A stretch of 64,000 bases of DNA, taken from assembly GCA_036345935.2 (NCBI GenBank), contig JADWOT020001312.1, forward strand, positions 1-64,000, written 5' to 3'. Within the stretch, counting starts at the first letter, position 1. Each line of letters starts with the position of its first letter. Below, piece by piece: positions 14,491 through 26,619 of this stretch. A model generated the notes under the pieces. It saw nothing but the letters and a program-made list of their open reading frames with translations, made no database searches and was not told the DNA's origin. A program made the translations under genes and the position numbers. The stretch is from Taenia hydatigena. Lineage: Eukaryota > Platyhelminthes > Cestoda > Cyclophyllidea > Taeniidae.

Positions 14491-15247
14491 AACACAGAAG
14501 AGAAATTAGACTTCCTTCGCTTAAGAGCTTGCGCTGGCTGAGTTTCGCAGAGTTCACTCGACTGTGAATCGCGTATTACTTCGAAGCTCCACTGCATGCA
14601 CATTGACCAAGGTTGCGAGATAATGTCAAACGAATTTGAGGCACTTGACAGTTATTCGAATAAATTAATTTGCCACACTTCGCTATTCGCCTGAATTCCA
14701 TCTCCTGTTGCGGGTACTTGTTTGTTCTTTTGCCATCGCTGGGCAAACTGGCCTTTGGATGCTAGCACCCGGAATTCTTTTTCTGTTTACCGAACAAATG
14801 CATTCCCTTCATGCGTTATATCTTCTTCCGTCTCAGAGAAAGCTTTGGGTGCTATAACTTCGTTAATTGATTGCATGATCCATTTATGGCCCTAGCTTGA
14901 TAGCTTATCCAATATTTAATGATTAAATTGTAAGCTAAAATTCAGTTGGCAAAGGAGTAAATAGGACATGAATTTATTTATCGTGTTTTCATTATGTAAA
15001 TATCCACCGAGGGCATATCCGGACTAGACCGCAAACGTGTTTGCGCAGAAGAGAATAATCGCTGGTCAATGTAAGGCAAAAACTAGCTGTCGAGTGTTGC
15101 TACAAGCAAATTACTGCAGTAAGTTGTCACAATCATGCCAAATATTGCAAGCTCAGCTTCAAACAAATGCAGCGACCCCTTCTACAATTATATCAATAGT
15201 GAAGCATCACCCCACACCGGCCATCGTAATGATGGGTGAATCCATCA
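14491..15247. other. Spacer between two dispersed-element copies
   Basis: No gene or repeat was recognised here. The stretch separates two copies of the same dispersed element in the same orientation. A short open frame at 15,037-15,279 runs into the start of copy B and is not supported as coding. Confidence 0.4.
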
Positions 15248-16210
15248 GATGTGTGTTGCTTCCAATTAGTCGCCACTGAGTATCTGCCCGACTACTGCGA
15301 TCATCATTCGCTCCGACCTGCCGACCATTGACTTAAGACAGGGCTACAAATACTAAGCTGTCGGTATGAAAGAACCAACTGGGTGTTAGCGGTTCCATTG
15401 TGAGTGATGGGCAAAGCACAGCTCACCCCATTGGATCACGCACCCATATGCATGATGCAAAGGTCTGCCACGCACTCGTTGAATAAGCAATAAGTGAACT
15501 ACCTCCTCATTTGACTCGACTATTTTCTGTTTATGGGCAGCCAAGTGGAAAAACAAAAGAGGCTTTGTCGAAAGCAAAACGATTTCATGCAGCAGAAACA
15601 TATCCTTAAAACCCCTCAGTCGAGAATTAGCATGAAGATTTGGAATGATCCACGTTTTGCAGCCTAAATTGGCGCATCTGCAAATGCTGGATACAAATTA
15701 CTTTAGTCTTTGGTGTGATTCATTAATCTGAGACATATCTGATATCAGCACTTCAAAATGCAGATGAACAGAGCCACATAATGCGACATATTAAGATTTT
15801 CGTAAAAGCTAAATAATTAATAGAGAAAAAGAATCGCCCCCTTTCTTCGACCACTTTACATGCTCAGGAAGTCACATGCACTTTGCACCGTGACTTCTTG
15901 GCCATATCCTTCGTCCACATTGTCGAATTTCACCTTACGTCTTTTCGCCGCCCTCAGAACACTGAGGTGCCCTGAACAAACATTTGCTATTGCGATTGTT
16001 CTTCAGCTCATCCGCGCAATGAACAGTGTAAAATGCCGCTACAAATAGGATTCAATGGATATCGAATGCTGTGACCAGTTGAAGCGGGAAAGCTTAGCTG
16101 TAAGGTAAAAGAACCCGCCAGCATTTTAACAGTTGTCGGCGCTTGATTATAACCGCGATCCCAGAACTCTCCGCGACTGTTATTTGCCGGGAGGGTTATG
16201 CTTGTTTAAT
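15248..16210 (+). repeat. Dispersed element, copy B (5'-truncated)
   Basis: The sequence is collinear with the second two-thirds of the copy at 13.1 kb. Shared blocks are CCACTGAGTATCTGCC, then GGTATGAAAGAACCAACTG, then the TTGACTCGACTATTTTCTG block, then CACATGCACTTTGCACCGTGA, ending near TTGATTATAACCGCGATCC. The first 400 or so bases of the element are missing. Divergence by eye is of the order of 20-25%, so the copies are old. Confidence 0.65.
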
Positions 16211-18960
16211 TCAACCAGTAACCAGCTTAGTATCCACGACGCCACCAGACGTCCGACGACCTTCGATGAAAAATATTAAAAAGAGAAGTGTGGAACAATA
16301 AGCATAGGAATGCATCAGAAAAATATAACAAAACGACAACATTTAACTTGAAAGCATGTCAAATATATAATGTCGCAATAGCACAGCCCGCGGACTAAGG
16401 TAGTGATCAATTCAGTGGCCAAGCAACGTAATTGCAAACAATGGGCAGAGAAAGCAAGTCTTTCCGAGAGCAAATGACATTATACTAGACTCCTGGACAG
16501 GGTTCCAGTATTCCTCACACGAGCAGGCAACATCTAACAGAGGATATAAATGAAAGTGAATTAAATCTTTAAAAATAACTCACTTAATTAAGTTGATTGT
16601 TGTGCGTATCGTTCATCCAATTACAAGACCGATTTGGTGAATTAATTCGGCTAGGTATCTCAACACGTAATTTGGTTGGATTTTGAGCGTCATTGCCATC
16701 GCAAAGTCAGTACTTGTGTGGTATAAATTTAAAGGATTTAAGGTTTGGAGGAGATCTAGGAACCTATCCTCGTCTGCCTTAAATTGTGTGTGCGTGTGCA
16801 TAATTTGGGCTGTGGTACCTTTGTACATTTAGGACGCCGAGATTAGACCGTGTCTCTTGCGAAGCTCGGCGTTTTTAAATATTGCTACATCAGGTGAGAG
16901 GTGATGAAAATTGCTGACAAGCTGAGGTAACCGCGAAGTACGCCAGTAGGGGCGGAGCAGGAGGTGAGCCTTCAGCAGGAATAGTGCCAGATCTTCGTAC
17001 GTGTAAGTGAAGGCTTTGAGTTTATTTGAATGAAGGCCTGAGGAGAATGGGGTGGAGATAGTAGTATGCACGTCTTTAGTGGGCCCGAGAGTCCAAGTGG
17101 GATAAGTTGCAGTCGACCGTGCAGAGCTTCCCAACTGGGAGGTATCGTGCGTAAAAGAATTTGAAAAATTGCCTTTGAGAGCATTATTATGGTTGTGGCA
17201 TGGTGTGTTTTGTCTTACTCCCTTTCTCCCCTATCCTACTAAATGCGGTAGTGCGTACCTTCTCGACACAACGAGTCAGCAAGTGAGCCCACCTCGTTGA
17301 AGAAGCACTGATTCCTATTGTGAGTTATTTTATCTTTCCTTGCCTTCAAGATAAATAGCAGGCAAATGTGCAGATGTATGCGTGCTAACTCAAACCCTCA
17401 TCATCACCATCGCCATTGGCACCATCACCACAAGAATACTAGGCTCCATCCACGAACAGCATACGTTCCAAACAATGTAGTCCCAACAGTGGTCGATAAA
17501 GGTGTACAGACTTCATTAGTGTGTCACCAAAATGGATTCAGAAGGAGGGCGATCACTGTTGAACCTCCATTATCGCATGCGATGCCCACCTGCTGACAGT
17601 CTTTACTACTGACATGTTTTTGTGATTACTACTGATTCGACACTAAGAAGAGGTTGCGCGTCGAGGTGGACATTCGATAGGATATTGGCAAGGGTTGGGG
17701 GCTTGCAGACAGGCGGAGAGGAGAAGGAGAGGCGCACTCATCAACATCCAATTTGTAAATGAAGTGCTCTGTCCCTTAATCAAATGGATAGTGGTGTTAT
17801 TTATAACCAAATGTTGCAAAATGCGCGATCATTGACGAGTCGTGAGTGCGTATGGTGAAGTAATTTGTAATAGGGAGAGGGAGCACCTCTCCCCCTCCCC
17901 TTGTTATTCATTTCTGAACCAACTTTCAAAGATCCTCAGTTAGCCTTAAGTGTATCAACAAATCATGAGCGATGTAGAGAAGGTGACAAAGAGGACGCAG
18001 CCGCCTGTTTGGCAATTAAATTTCTATGCGCCTACCCAATGTTAGTCATCTGGCAGTGCACGGAGTACTAGACCATCACCATGCAGTGCAATTGAAGTGC
18101 TCAAAAGAGATGGCAGAGCGTGACGCCTTAGCGTTCAAACGTTCATTCCATGTAGCACGAGTGAAGACCAGAAGTCATCCCCATATTTCACTTTTCAACC
18201 GATGCGATAGAGGTAAACTCAAAAGAAACCGAGCAAACATTCCAATTCCATGTTCAATTTTCATTCATGCAACAACATCAGCTGCGGAACCCACGATTAA
18301 TTAACGGCCGCATATACCGTAATCTAGACTCGATGCTGGCGCACCCATTCCCCTCCATAAAAACTAAGCAGTATTGCTGCACATAGAGATTGCGGTAATT
18401 AAATTTCCCAAGTTAAGGTTCAAAAATTTGCCCACTTTGGTGCCTTTTGGGGCAAAAAACGTGTGTGCTTCTGGAACGCATTCCTCTAAGAACCTAAAGC
18501 CTTTGGCCTAAAGAGAAAGACTTACTTAGTGCATGAATGTTTGGCATGTGTCAAGGGTGTTTAAATTTCGCTTTCACACACACACCCTTTAGCATCAACC
18601 AAGGAAGGAGAGTGTCGCGCAACAGCACGATTGCTTTGGTGTTAGGCATTATACGCTGGCTGATGTTTAGGAGGACAATGGAACAGAGCTGTCAATGTTC
18701 ATAGGTGAGATGAACTTACATTTGGCAGAATATCTTTGTTGTTCAGCTGGCTTGCAAGCCTAGACTGAAATGCATATGAGCCCCTATCAGAAGCGTCACC
18801 ATCTATCCTCTGTGTTGTTCTCGAGGCAGCTAAAGGGGATTTTATTGTTTCCACTGTCGTTGCTTCTTGATATAGCTTCGGCACTCCAAAAAACATAGGC
18901 AGCCGAATAGGTAAATACATAGCGTACACCAAAGAAGGAGGAAATGACATGAGTGCTGTA
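16211..18960. other. Intergenic, no supported gene
   Basis: Overlapping frames of 70-100 codons occur at 16,613-17,184 (minus) and 17,366-18,304 (plus), but none shows a recognisable domain. The His-rich frame at 17,366-17,596 comes from a short CAT/CAC-rich simple-sequence stretch at 17,398-17,432. A short CA repeat lies at about 18,575. Confidence 0.4.
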
Positions 18961-18989
18961 GTTACGCCGGATGCTCATAGCGTGGCGCA

Positions 18990-19660
18990 ACATTCATAAG
19001 GCTGAGGATATGACCATTGCCATAGTCCTTCCCACTACACATCACGAGGTAGGCAAAGAGACCATAGCTCTGCAGAATGCCCATAAACATTACAGCATTA
19101 CTGCCAGCTACCACAAACTGACAAGTCCCGCATGCCACACATGTGTGACGTGTGAATTCGAGTTGGGCAATCAGGACATGATATATAATGCTGGTAGGGT
19201 TGATGCGAATCACAAATTGCAATAAGGGCGATTTTAAAAAATTTGACACAATATGCAAAAACTCTAGCTTTTTTCTCTACAAATTACACCACGACTCAAT
19301 GGGTTTGCTGTTCCCTTGATTTCTATCATAAGCTAATAGAGTACTCTACTCCTCCACTCACCAGCTCTCTATTGACTTAACCCTTTGATTTCACTGACTT
19401 CAGTGGGAGACCAAAGGGTCTGCCACCTCACTCACACGGCTATTTAATCACCACTTCTGTCAATCGTTGCACCTATGGAGGCGCATCATAGGTATTTAAA
19501 AACATTTCGTGCGTGGATTGAATTGACACTTATTACGCAAATGTGTGTTGCTGCGGGAAATAGGTGGCAGTGCAAGACCTCCCACCCAGCTTCGTTTATT
19601 TCAGCCGCGCTCTCTGCAGAGCCGCTGTATAGCTCATCAACTATTCCTTTGAGGCACAGA
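18990..19660 (+). repeat. Decayed third copy of the 44.6/58.8-kb duplicated segment start
   Basis: The stretch CTACCACAAACTGACAAGTC, then CACATGTGTGACGTG, GGCAATCAGGACATGA and AATGCTGGTAG at 19,110-19,200 matches, in order, the stretches at 44,678-44,770 and 58,858-58,930. Downstream, GAGTACTCTACTCC (about 19,340) and GGTGGCAGTGC (about 19,562) match counterparts near 59,080 and 45,377/59,532. Homology is patchy, so this is an old partial copy. The kinase part of the segment was not seen here. Confidence 0.5.
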
Positions 19661-20818
19661 TAAGGTAGATACTACTGGCCTCGCCTCCTAGTTGTGCCAT
19701 TAAGACAAAAATACAACCCGTAGTGAAGTAGGTGATCTTGCATTGGGATACCGAGGTGTGCCCCTTAGTAACCACCTTGCGGCTACCAGCCCACAAGTTA
19801 AGCTTAGCTTACTACTGCTTGTCCAATTACCTGGCCCTATCCTTATTTTGCCCATGTTGCTTGCACCTAATGCGTCTAAAATTCAAGCCGGCACAACCGA
19901 TCATTCATGCCTATTAAATGATCCGTGTCGCACATGTGTGACGCAGTAAAGTAAATGCACATTTTAGGTGACACCGACAGCCAATTCTAAAATCCTTCAA
20001 CGCTGCAATGAAGGAGAAAAGGCGTTGCTTGAAGTTTGCTCGGAACGGTTGCTGCTTAGAAGCTAATGTGTTTGCAAACATTGATTTGCATTGCATATAT
20101 ACAAAATGTGCTTGTTGCGACTCGCAAGGCAGTCCTCTCGATTCAAACACATTTGCGGCTTAGTTCAGGTTTACGATTATTGCAATTAGTTGTACACGTA
20201 TTAGATGTTTGCTCTTGTGACTGTTTGATCGGTTACCTGCATAATTTCTGGTCTCCACAGCAGTTCATTTGCCTTCCAACAAATGCAAACGTACTTAATT
20301 TAACAACAGCTCAGAGTGGCACGTGGCAGATGTATGGCGCATCACCACCGAGGCCTCAGTAGTGCAGATATTTGTAGCCTAAAATTGGAACGGTCTCAAG
20401 CATAAACCACGTAAACAGATGGTGTGAATGAAAGGCGCGTGTACTGGCCATTGGTTTGACGACTCACTGCTGGAGTGGCATCGATGCTGTACACCATCGT
20501 TCATCAAATCCCAACGCTTAATGATCAAGACGTTGCTGATGCCGTTGTGTTGATATAGAGTAGGTCTGTAATGTATCTGATAGCGCGTAGCGCTATTCGA
20601 GCCGTTAGAGCGACGAACTACAAAGCAAACGAGAGTCTAGAGCGCAGGCCTGCAAACCAATTCTAAAACTTATGAGCGCGATGGCGCGCGCACTGGCTTT
20701 CTAGACGCCTTTTGCTTCAGGAACGTCAGGAGTAGTTACACACCCAATCGCCGGGATTATGCTGATAAACGAATATGTGCTAGGAGGTGCGCAATGTCGA
20801 AAATGCAAAGAAGGACAC
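19661..20818. other. Intergenic, no supported gene
   Basis: Several frames of 60-98 codons overlap on both strands with no recognisable domains. A short palindrome, TAGCGCGTAGCGCTA, sits at 20,580-20,594. Nothing else is evident. Confidence 0.4.
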
Positions 20819-20906
20819 TGTTGCGAGCAGAATTCGAACCTGCGCAGGGAATCCCTAGTGGACTTGTAGTCCATTGCTTTCAAATGCTATACGCGACTAG
20901 ACACAC
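20819..20906 (-). pseudogene. tRNA-Ser-like relic (class II, long variable arm)
   Basis: Read on the minus strand, the 3' half fits a class II tRNA. There is an anticodon arm TGGA-CTACAAG-TCCA, a long variable arm that folds as AGGGA/TCCCT, and a T arm GCAGG-TTCGAAT-TCTGC with a near-perfect internal B box (GGTTCGAATTC). The extra arm and the stem sequence are typical of metazoan tRNA-Ser. The predicted anticodon would be ACA, not a serine anticodon. The D arm and the 5' acceptor strand are poorly matched: the 3' strand TCGCAAC would need GTTGCGA, while GTGTGTC is found. I infer a tRNA pseudogene or tRNA-derived repeat, not a working tRNA. Confidence 0.6.
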
Positions 20907-22185
20907 AGTCTGAGCCAAGTTACCGATGTCACGTAAGCCTCAGCGCGACATAGGAGAAATGTGTCAATTTAACCATTCTAACATCAAGGCCGTATCCTTC
21001 AAGTCACTAATCGTAAACCCTGTACATATGGTCGATGGGCTTGGAAGCGCTACTTACAAAAGTAATTTTACTCAAATAAGATGTGATGGAAAATCACACC
21101 TCTAATGCATCGCCAGCCCTAAGATTGCTAATGCAACGTTACGGGGAGAAAAGCAAGAAGAAGCAATTCCCATCATTTAACAAGCTATACGGCATTATGA
21201 TTTTACACACTTCCTAGGGGTCGTTGCCATCCTGTCAGTGCTAAATGGCACTTTTTCCCTTGGAACATATTTGACTAATAAATGAAGGCTGAAGATGAAA
21301 TTTCAATGCATCGTATTATTGGAGCAAACACAGCTGGTCTCACAAAAGCGTCAACTCGGTTCTCACTTGACTAGTACAGAAAGAGACCACGAGTAATGAT
21401 AGCCCAGTGGTTGGTGCTGGTGGTTACGCATTCGCCGCAGTTTGGCAAATTGCGAGGCTGGTTGAATTTGCGTTCATGTCCTAGTAGAACAAGCGTGACA
21501 CACTTGTAAAAGCCATTCCAATCCCTTTCCCAGCCTTAGTTTGCAATAAGAAAATAAAAAATTTTTCATAGGATTATCATTAAAGCACTGCAAGTGCTGT
21601 GTGCGAACATTTCTTCCGCTCTTATTGTTCCACGGTAACTGGCTGTTAAGTTATAGCGCCACTTTACTAGATCTTGTAATAGTTACTACTCCTCAAGAGA
21701 TTTGTGGATTTGAATCATGACGCATATGTTAGAGAGAGCTGATTATAAGTACAAAAGAGAAAATATCGTTTGAAACAAAATTCTTAGGCTGATGTAACTT
21801 AACCAAGGGAACGGTAAGGCGTACTTTCTAGTCGATCGTGGTGGGAGACAATAATGCCTCGATGCCATCGTTGCGATGCCAAGACACGTGCTTCTAGAAA
21901 GACACAAGGCAACTTTAGCCTTCCTTCACCTCCAGCCGCCCTGACCGGACGCTGGGTTCGATACATTGGAGGAATAATTGCTAGTCCAAATTACGTGCAG
22001 CTGCAAAATGTCATCCCATTAATAGCAATTCTTCGATGATGGTTTTCCCATGAATACACCTTTTCATCGCCGTGCGACGTAGGTAGGGAGGTGGCGCCTA
22101 AATGAGTGTGCTCGATGCCTTCCTTTAGCGAAGGAATGTGGACTTGTACTGGCCATTCTTGTCTGGATTCCACCAAAACATAGTA
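20907..22185. other. Intergenic, no supported gene
   Basis: No gene, RNA or repeat was recognised. The only frame of note is a 61-codon one at 21,854-22,039 without known motifs. Confidence 0.4.
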
Positions 22186-22570
22186 GTAAGTCGGGAAGGA
22201 CCTTAAGAATTGTTGTAGTTTATCAAGCACAACGATTCGGCCACCCTCGTTGTTTGTTAGCCTGCAATCCAATCACATCCTCATCATTTAACCACTAAGT
22301 TAAAATTACTCGTGACCGCTTTGTGTGTGGGTTCCTCAAAACCGCAGACTACGAATTGCGGGGACTACGTGCCCGAACAAATAACTTAATAGCTCGTTAT
22401 TTTCACCTCGATTGCCAGTTGCGCTTCAATCACTTGTTGACTTGGCCGCTGGCAAACCGATCGCAGCATGTTTTACTCACATGCGAAGATATTTTTAGCT
22501 TGTCGGGATTTGTGCATCGCATTCACTTTATAACGGCGCTCATTTTCAGTTCATATTCTGTTGTCTGCAC
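22186..22570 (+). repeat. 380-bp repeat block, copy 1 (pair at 63.5 kb)
   Basis: The block is collinear with 63,497-63,860. Shared landmarks in order are AATTGTTGTAGTTTATCAA, CCAATCACA with CTCATCATT, TTTGTGTGTGGGTTCCTCAAA, TTTCACCTCGATTGCCAGTTG, CTTGTTGACTTGG, GTCGGGATTTGTGCATCGCAT and CGGCGCTCATTTT. Identity is of the order of 75% by eye. A 107-codon frame runs through copy 1 (22,323-22,646) but is broken in copy 2, so the conservation is probably that of an old repeat. Confidence 0.65.
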
Positions 22571-23439
22571 TTTTGCCAGAGGCAAGAAGTTAAGTGGGGA
22601 AAAGACAACACGAATTACTGGAATGCTAGGCATGCTATGCTGGTGAGACATTGGAAGTTAAACGTGTTCATTGAAGTTGATGGCATTAATCAATGGAACT
22701 CACTTGGCGCAGTGCCAAGGAAGACCAAAAGAGGGTAAACTCACTTCCATTAAGAAGCAAAAAGAGCAGATGAGGCAAAGCAAAAAAAGTGTAAGTTTAT
22801 TTAATAGTCGAAGCACTCTGCGCCTTCACTTACACCTCCGCCATTCACCAGTGCATGTCGATTTCTGCAACGTCACATCAATTAGAGTATCCCATCTAAA
22901 ATCCATCCACCAGCCATCCAAACTAAGCGCAGTTGAAAGTGGATTTCCTAGACATATTCACTGATGATGTCAGAAGATAATAGTTTAAGACGAAGGGTCC
23001 CACATTTTCTCAAGTTACCAGTATCCAACAGAATCAAGCCAATTTCGTGTAAATTTAGAGAAGACTACTTGCCAACAATCGCACATCCGTCACTTATATG
23101 TAAAATGCACAAAAGTTTAAAATTTATTGTGATCGTGGTCAAAAGGAGACAATAATTTGTTATCTGTCAGTAGACATCAATTGAGGCGAGTTGATCACAC
23201 TTTTGAGAGTTCGAGCATTGCAGAATATCAATGACTACTTATAATTCAGATTGGTCCTACAAAATCTGTTCTTATGGTCTGCAGTTACCGACCCGCTGCT
23301 GGATAGTGGCTCACTATCTGGCATAATTTACTGCTCAGGTATAAAGTTCTTGCACACCGTTGTGCCAAATCTACTTTAAATTTCTCTTTTCTACATCATT
23401 TAATTAGGCTCCCTTGGCTTGATGGTCACAAGGCGTTAG

Positions 23440-24627
23440 ATGGAGCGGATGCCCACAGATCAAGGTCTCAACACAAAGCTGGTTCAAGCTAATCTACTCA
23501 AATCACGAAGTTCATCCAACAATGTGATGAAATACATCCGTCCTTACCTACTTTTATTCATAGTAGCTTGCAGCCTTCATTCAACGGCAGACGCCACTGT
23601 TAGGAACGATGCGACACCTGCCACAGATCGGTTCACGCACATGTCAAATGCGAAGACGTCAGTCGCACACTCGACTGCCAGATGTGCTTACTTAGCGTTG
23701 CGGAGCCTTTTACCACTCATTTTGCTTCTCCACCTTGTCCTCGTTTCCACCACTCGGTTAATCGCCAGCGTCTTTACCTCCTTTTGGATCGTTCTCATCG
23801 CCTCCAGTTTCTTTCTCATCCTCTGCTTTTGCCTCCGACGTCACTCCGCTCGCCTTACTCTCGACATTTTCAAATTTTACAAAGATGTCAAGGGGCCAAA
23901 GCGGATGAAAATCGCAGAAATCGGGGGTAAGTTGCACTACCATCCCTTCATCCTCCTCTTCCTCCTTCCTCCAATCCATCTCGCCTCTTTTCTACCCTAC
24001 TAGGTTTGCATGAGGTAATTTAACAATGTACTCAGCGCCTTTCACTTTTCAAAACATAGCGAGGGCTAAAGACTTGAAGCATGCCTTTAGGCTAAAATAC
24101 GTAGTTACACCACCAAGTTAATTTTATTTCGCTTCATTCAGCTGCACGGTTATGGAAGTGGATGGATGAAGGTATTAGGGGATAGTGTGGAAGCGAGAGC
24201 GAAGGGAAGGAAGAAGAGAGGTCTACGGCACTACACATAGACATACAGTAATAACATTTTGCCAGCCCTCTTCCCCAATATCCTTTCCTCTCTGCTCTCA
24301 GATCCTCGTATCCTCTCTTCTCCTCACTTACCCATTCCTTCGTCCACTTCAGTTGAAAAAGAGAGTTACTTCGCCACCATCGAAGAGGTACAATCGCCAC
24401 CCTTGTCTTCTCTGGTGCGAGGGAAGAACTCGCGCCAATACATAATTAGGAAGAGCTACCAGAAAGTCACCTTCGTCATTTCTGTAGTAGTGTTTAGGGG
24501 TAGGTCGCTATTTCCTTTCATGCAGTATGCCTTGTACCGCTTTGCTCATCTCATTTCTTATGTCTCTCTTGCACGCGATTGCGAATTGCCTAATCGACAG
24601 CAGGAGCAGGGGCAGAATCAGGAGTAG
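23440..24627 (+). CDS. Candidate secreted or membrane protein gene with very short internal exons (unknown family)
   Basis: Inferred model with exons 23,440-23,926, 24,004-24,014, 24,142-24,171, 24,353-24,387 and 24,498-24,627, giving about 230 residues. The first exon is open for 187 codons, the longest frame outside HSP70. From Met30 (23,527) it starts like a signal peptide: MKYIRP, a hydrophobic core YLLLFIVACSL, then a polar region ending ADA. Two further hydrophobic stretches follow around residues 85-130, ending in a basic CLRRHS. The first donor is GGG|GTAAGT. The next three exons (11, 30 and 35 bases) each follow a long pyrimidine tract with AG and precede GT, and phases join without stops. 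The last acceptor (GTTTAG) is weaker. Pyrimidine-rich DNA inflates open frames and hydrophobicity, so this could be chance. An upstream acceptor at 23,407 could receive a spliced leader. No family is recognised. Confidence 0.33.
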
Positions 24628-26570
24628 ATGCAGTGAAACAGAAGCAGCGTAGCGCGTTAGGCAACAATAGGCTTAACTAGGCTGGACTGTGCTGGACTAA
24701 ATCAAATGCGAGTAGAGTAGAGCAGCCACGTATGCCTGATTATGACAGTCTGGTGTGGAAGAGAGTGAGAAAGGTTGGAAAGGAAGAAAATAGGCAGGTA
24801 GCCGTGTTCATGGCCTATCATTTAAATCAACTTTAACCCCTCCTCATTTGTCACGTTGAATAGGCTTAACGCAACTGCAGGCTGCCTGCAATGAGGTCTT
24901 TCTCTTCTGCCAGGCAGATATTAGGGACCAATGTGCACATTCGGCAAGGAGGTCCGGCAACGTCTTCGAGATGGTGAAACGGGAACCCTCTTGCCTACTT
25001 TTCCTCTTCTCACATGCCCCTCTTCAGTTCATTTTAGGTGAGTCAATTCTTCTTCTTCTTGTCTGTATTCCACTTCATTGCATGTGCTCTTCAGCACTGC
25101 GTCTAGCATTATGTCTTAGCGCTTACGCTTCACTCATTCAAATCACGGAAAAGGGAGGAATGAGCGCTGCCTATATAGCATCCTTTCATCATCCTTCCTG
25201 TTTCCATTTTAGTGACGTCAAAGCGCTTCACTCATCTGGCTACCCCACGTTTCTGTCACTTTCTCCCTTCTCCGACCCACAGGCACTTCTCTTCCTCCTC
25301 CTTCTCTAACCTCGTCACGTGTTAACTCCCTTTAAATACGTGCCGTTCCTCTCTCTACTTTCCTTTTTCCTTATCATGCTTTTTTAAATAGCGATGCTAA
25401 TGAAAGCAGTTATGTTCTGGACTAGACAATGCTTAGACTGCACCAGAGTAGACTACACTAGGCTTAAGCAATGTCTGAATTTCGCTTTAGCGTAGCTAAC
25501 ATCACCGTATCCTCTTCATTCCCATCTTCCTTTTTTATTATCTGCAGTTTGTTTTATTCCACGCCGCCTCTGTTCTGTCGCCTCGTCCTCCTCTTCATCC
25601 CACTCCTTCCCCTTCACCAGTTATGCCCTTGAGAGCGAAAGCGAGTGCCCTTCACCTACTTCTTACTTCGTATTGCAGAGTTCGGCTTATGGTTCACCTT
25701 TCCTTTTCATTATCCACATCCATCTCCCACCTTGTAGCGAGTCCCTCTACCTGGTATTTTACAATCACGAATAAGAAGGTGCACTTCTCTCCCTGCCCCT
25801 CCATCTCCACTCTCTTCGCTCCGTCTGTCTCACTGTGTGTGTATGCCGTTGTCCACCTCCTTCCTTTGTCCTTCCAGATCGTTGTTTCGATCAGTGTGGC
25901 ACGAAAACAAGTAAGAACATGTGTTTGTTTGTATGTGTACGCGCGTGTGTCTGTGTGTAGGGCTGCTGGCACAGTTGTTGAATTTTCCTCTCTGTACGCG
26001 ACTCTGCAGACGACCAGGTGGATAGTTGTATCCTAGGCCCAGTAAGCTCTCCTTTGACCATTCATTTGTTGTCTAGTTTGCTGGCAGGTTGGTTGGTTAT
26101 AACTTCGTACTTATTCATCCACCTATTTCGCATTATTTGTCTTTTGCTTCTCCCGCCTGTGCCTCCTGTCCTGCGCATCATCCTGATTTCCTTTCTCTTC
26201 TCCTTTTTTTAGATTAAAGAAGACATTTCGCGGTGGTGAGAAAGCAGCGACGAAAAAATATGAACAACATTGTCCATAAAGGTGGTCCATACCATCACAG
26301 ATGGTTACGAAAGTTAGCTGACCATGCGCTGAGGATATCGAGCTGCCTGCGCCTAAAAACAGAGGAAACAGATTAACTAGAAGAAAAGGTGCTATGAGGT
26401 GGTTTTTGAATCCGGTGATCTGCGGTTGTGAGAGTTGCAATTGAGCAGTTCCTGACATTAGACATTGAACATTTTAAGGACTTCTGCCCCACCCACCCCT
26501 AATTTTCTTATGTACTTACACCAAGCCTTCTCCTCTTCTATCCTCCCTCTTGCTTAATAGAAGTGTTTTT
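23690..26570 (+). other. Pyrimidine-rich region with exon-like islands
   Basis: The plus strand is dominated by runs such as CTCCTCTTCC, TTCTCCTTTTTTT and CCTCCCTCTTGC, far more than the flanks. Several runs end in AG followed by a short non-pyrimidine island and GT. Examples are 25,881-25,913 (33 bases, donor GTAAGA), 26,213-26,235 (23 bases, donor GTGAGA) and 26,561-26,616 (56 bases, acceptor CTTAATAG, donor GTAAAT). A GT-rich stretch lies at 25,917-25,961. The long antisense frames rich in Glu and Lys are composition shadows. The islands may be exons of the gene starting at 23.4 kb or of a second gene, or the region may be a decayed simple-sequence tract. Confidence 0.45.
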
Positions 26571-26619
26571 CATCCAACTACATCTTCATGGGCACTGCAT
26601 TGTGCGCGTTCCATTGGTA

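Noticed and set aside
17366..17596. His-rich 76-codon frame as a metal-binding protein
   Set aside because: The histidines come from a short CAT/CAC simple-sequence run; no signal peptide or known domain.
23758..23979. Glu/Lys-rich minus-strand frame
   Set aside because: It is the complement of the pyrimidine-rich plus strand. The acidic composition follows from the base bias, and the opposite strand carries the signal-peptide frame.
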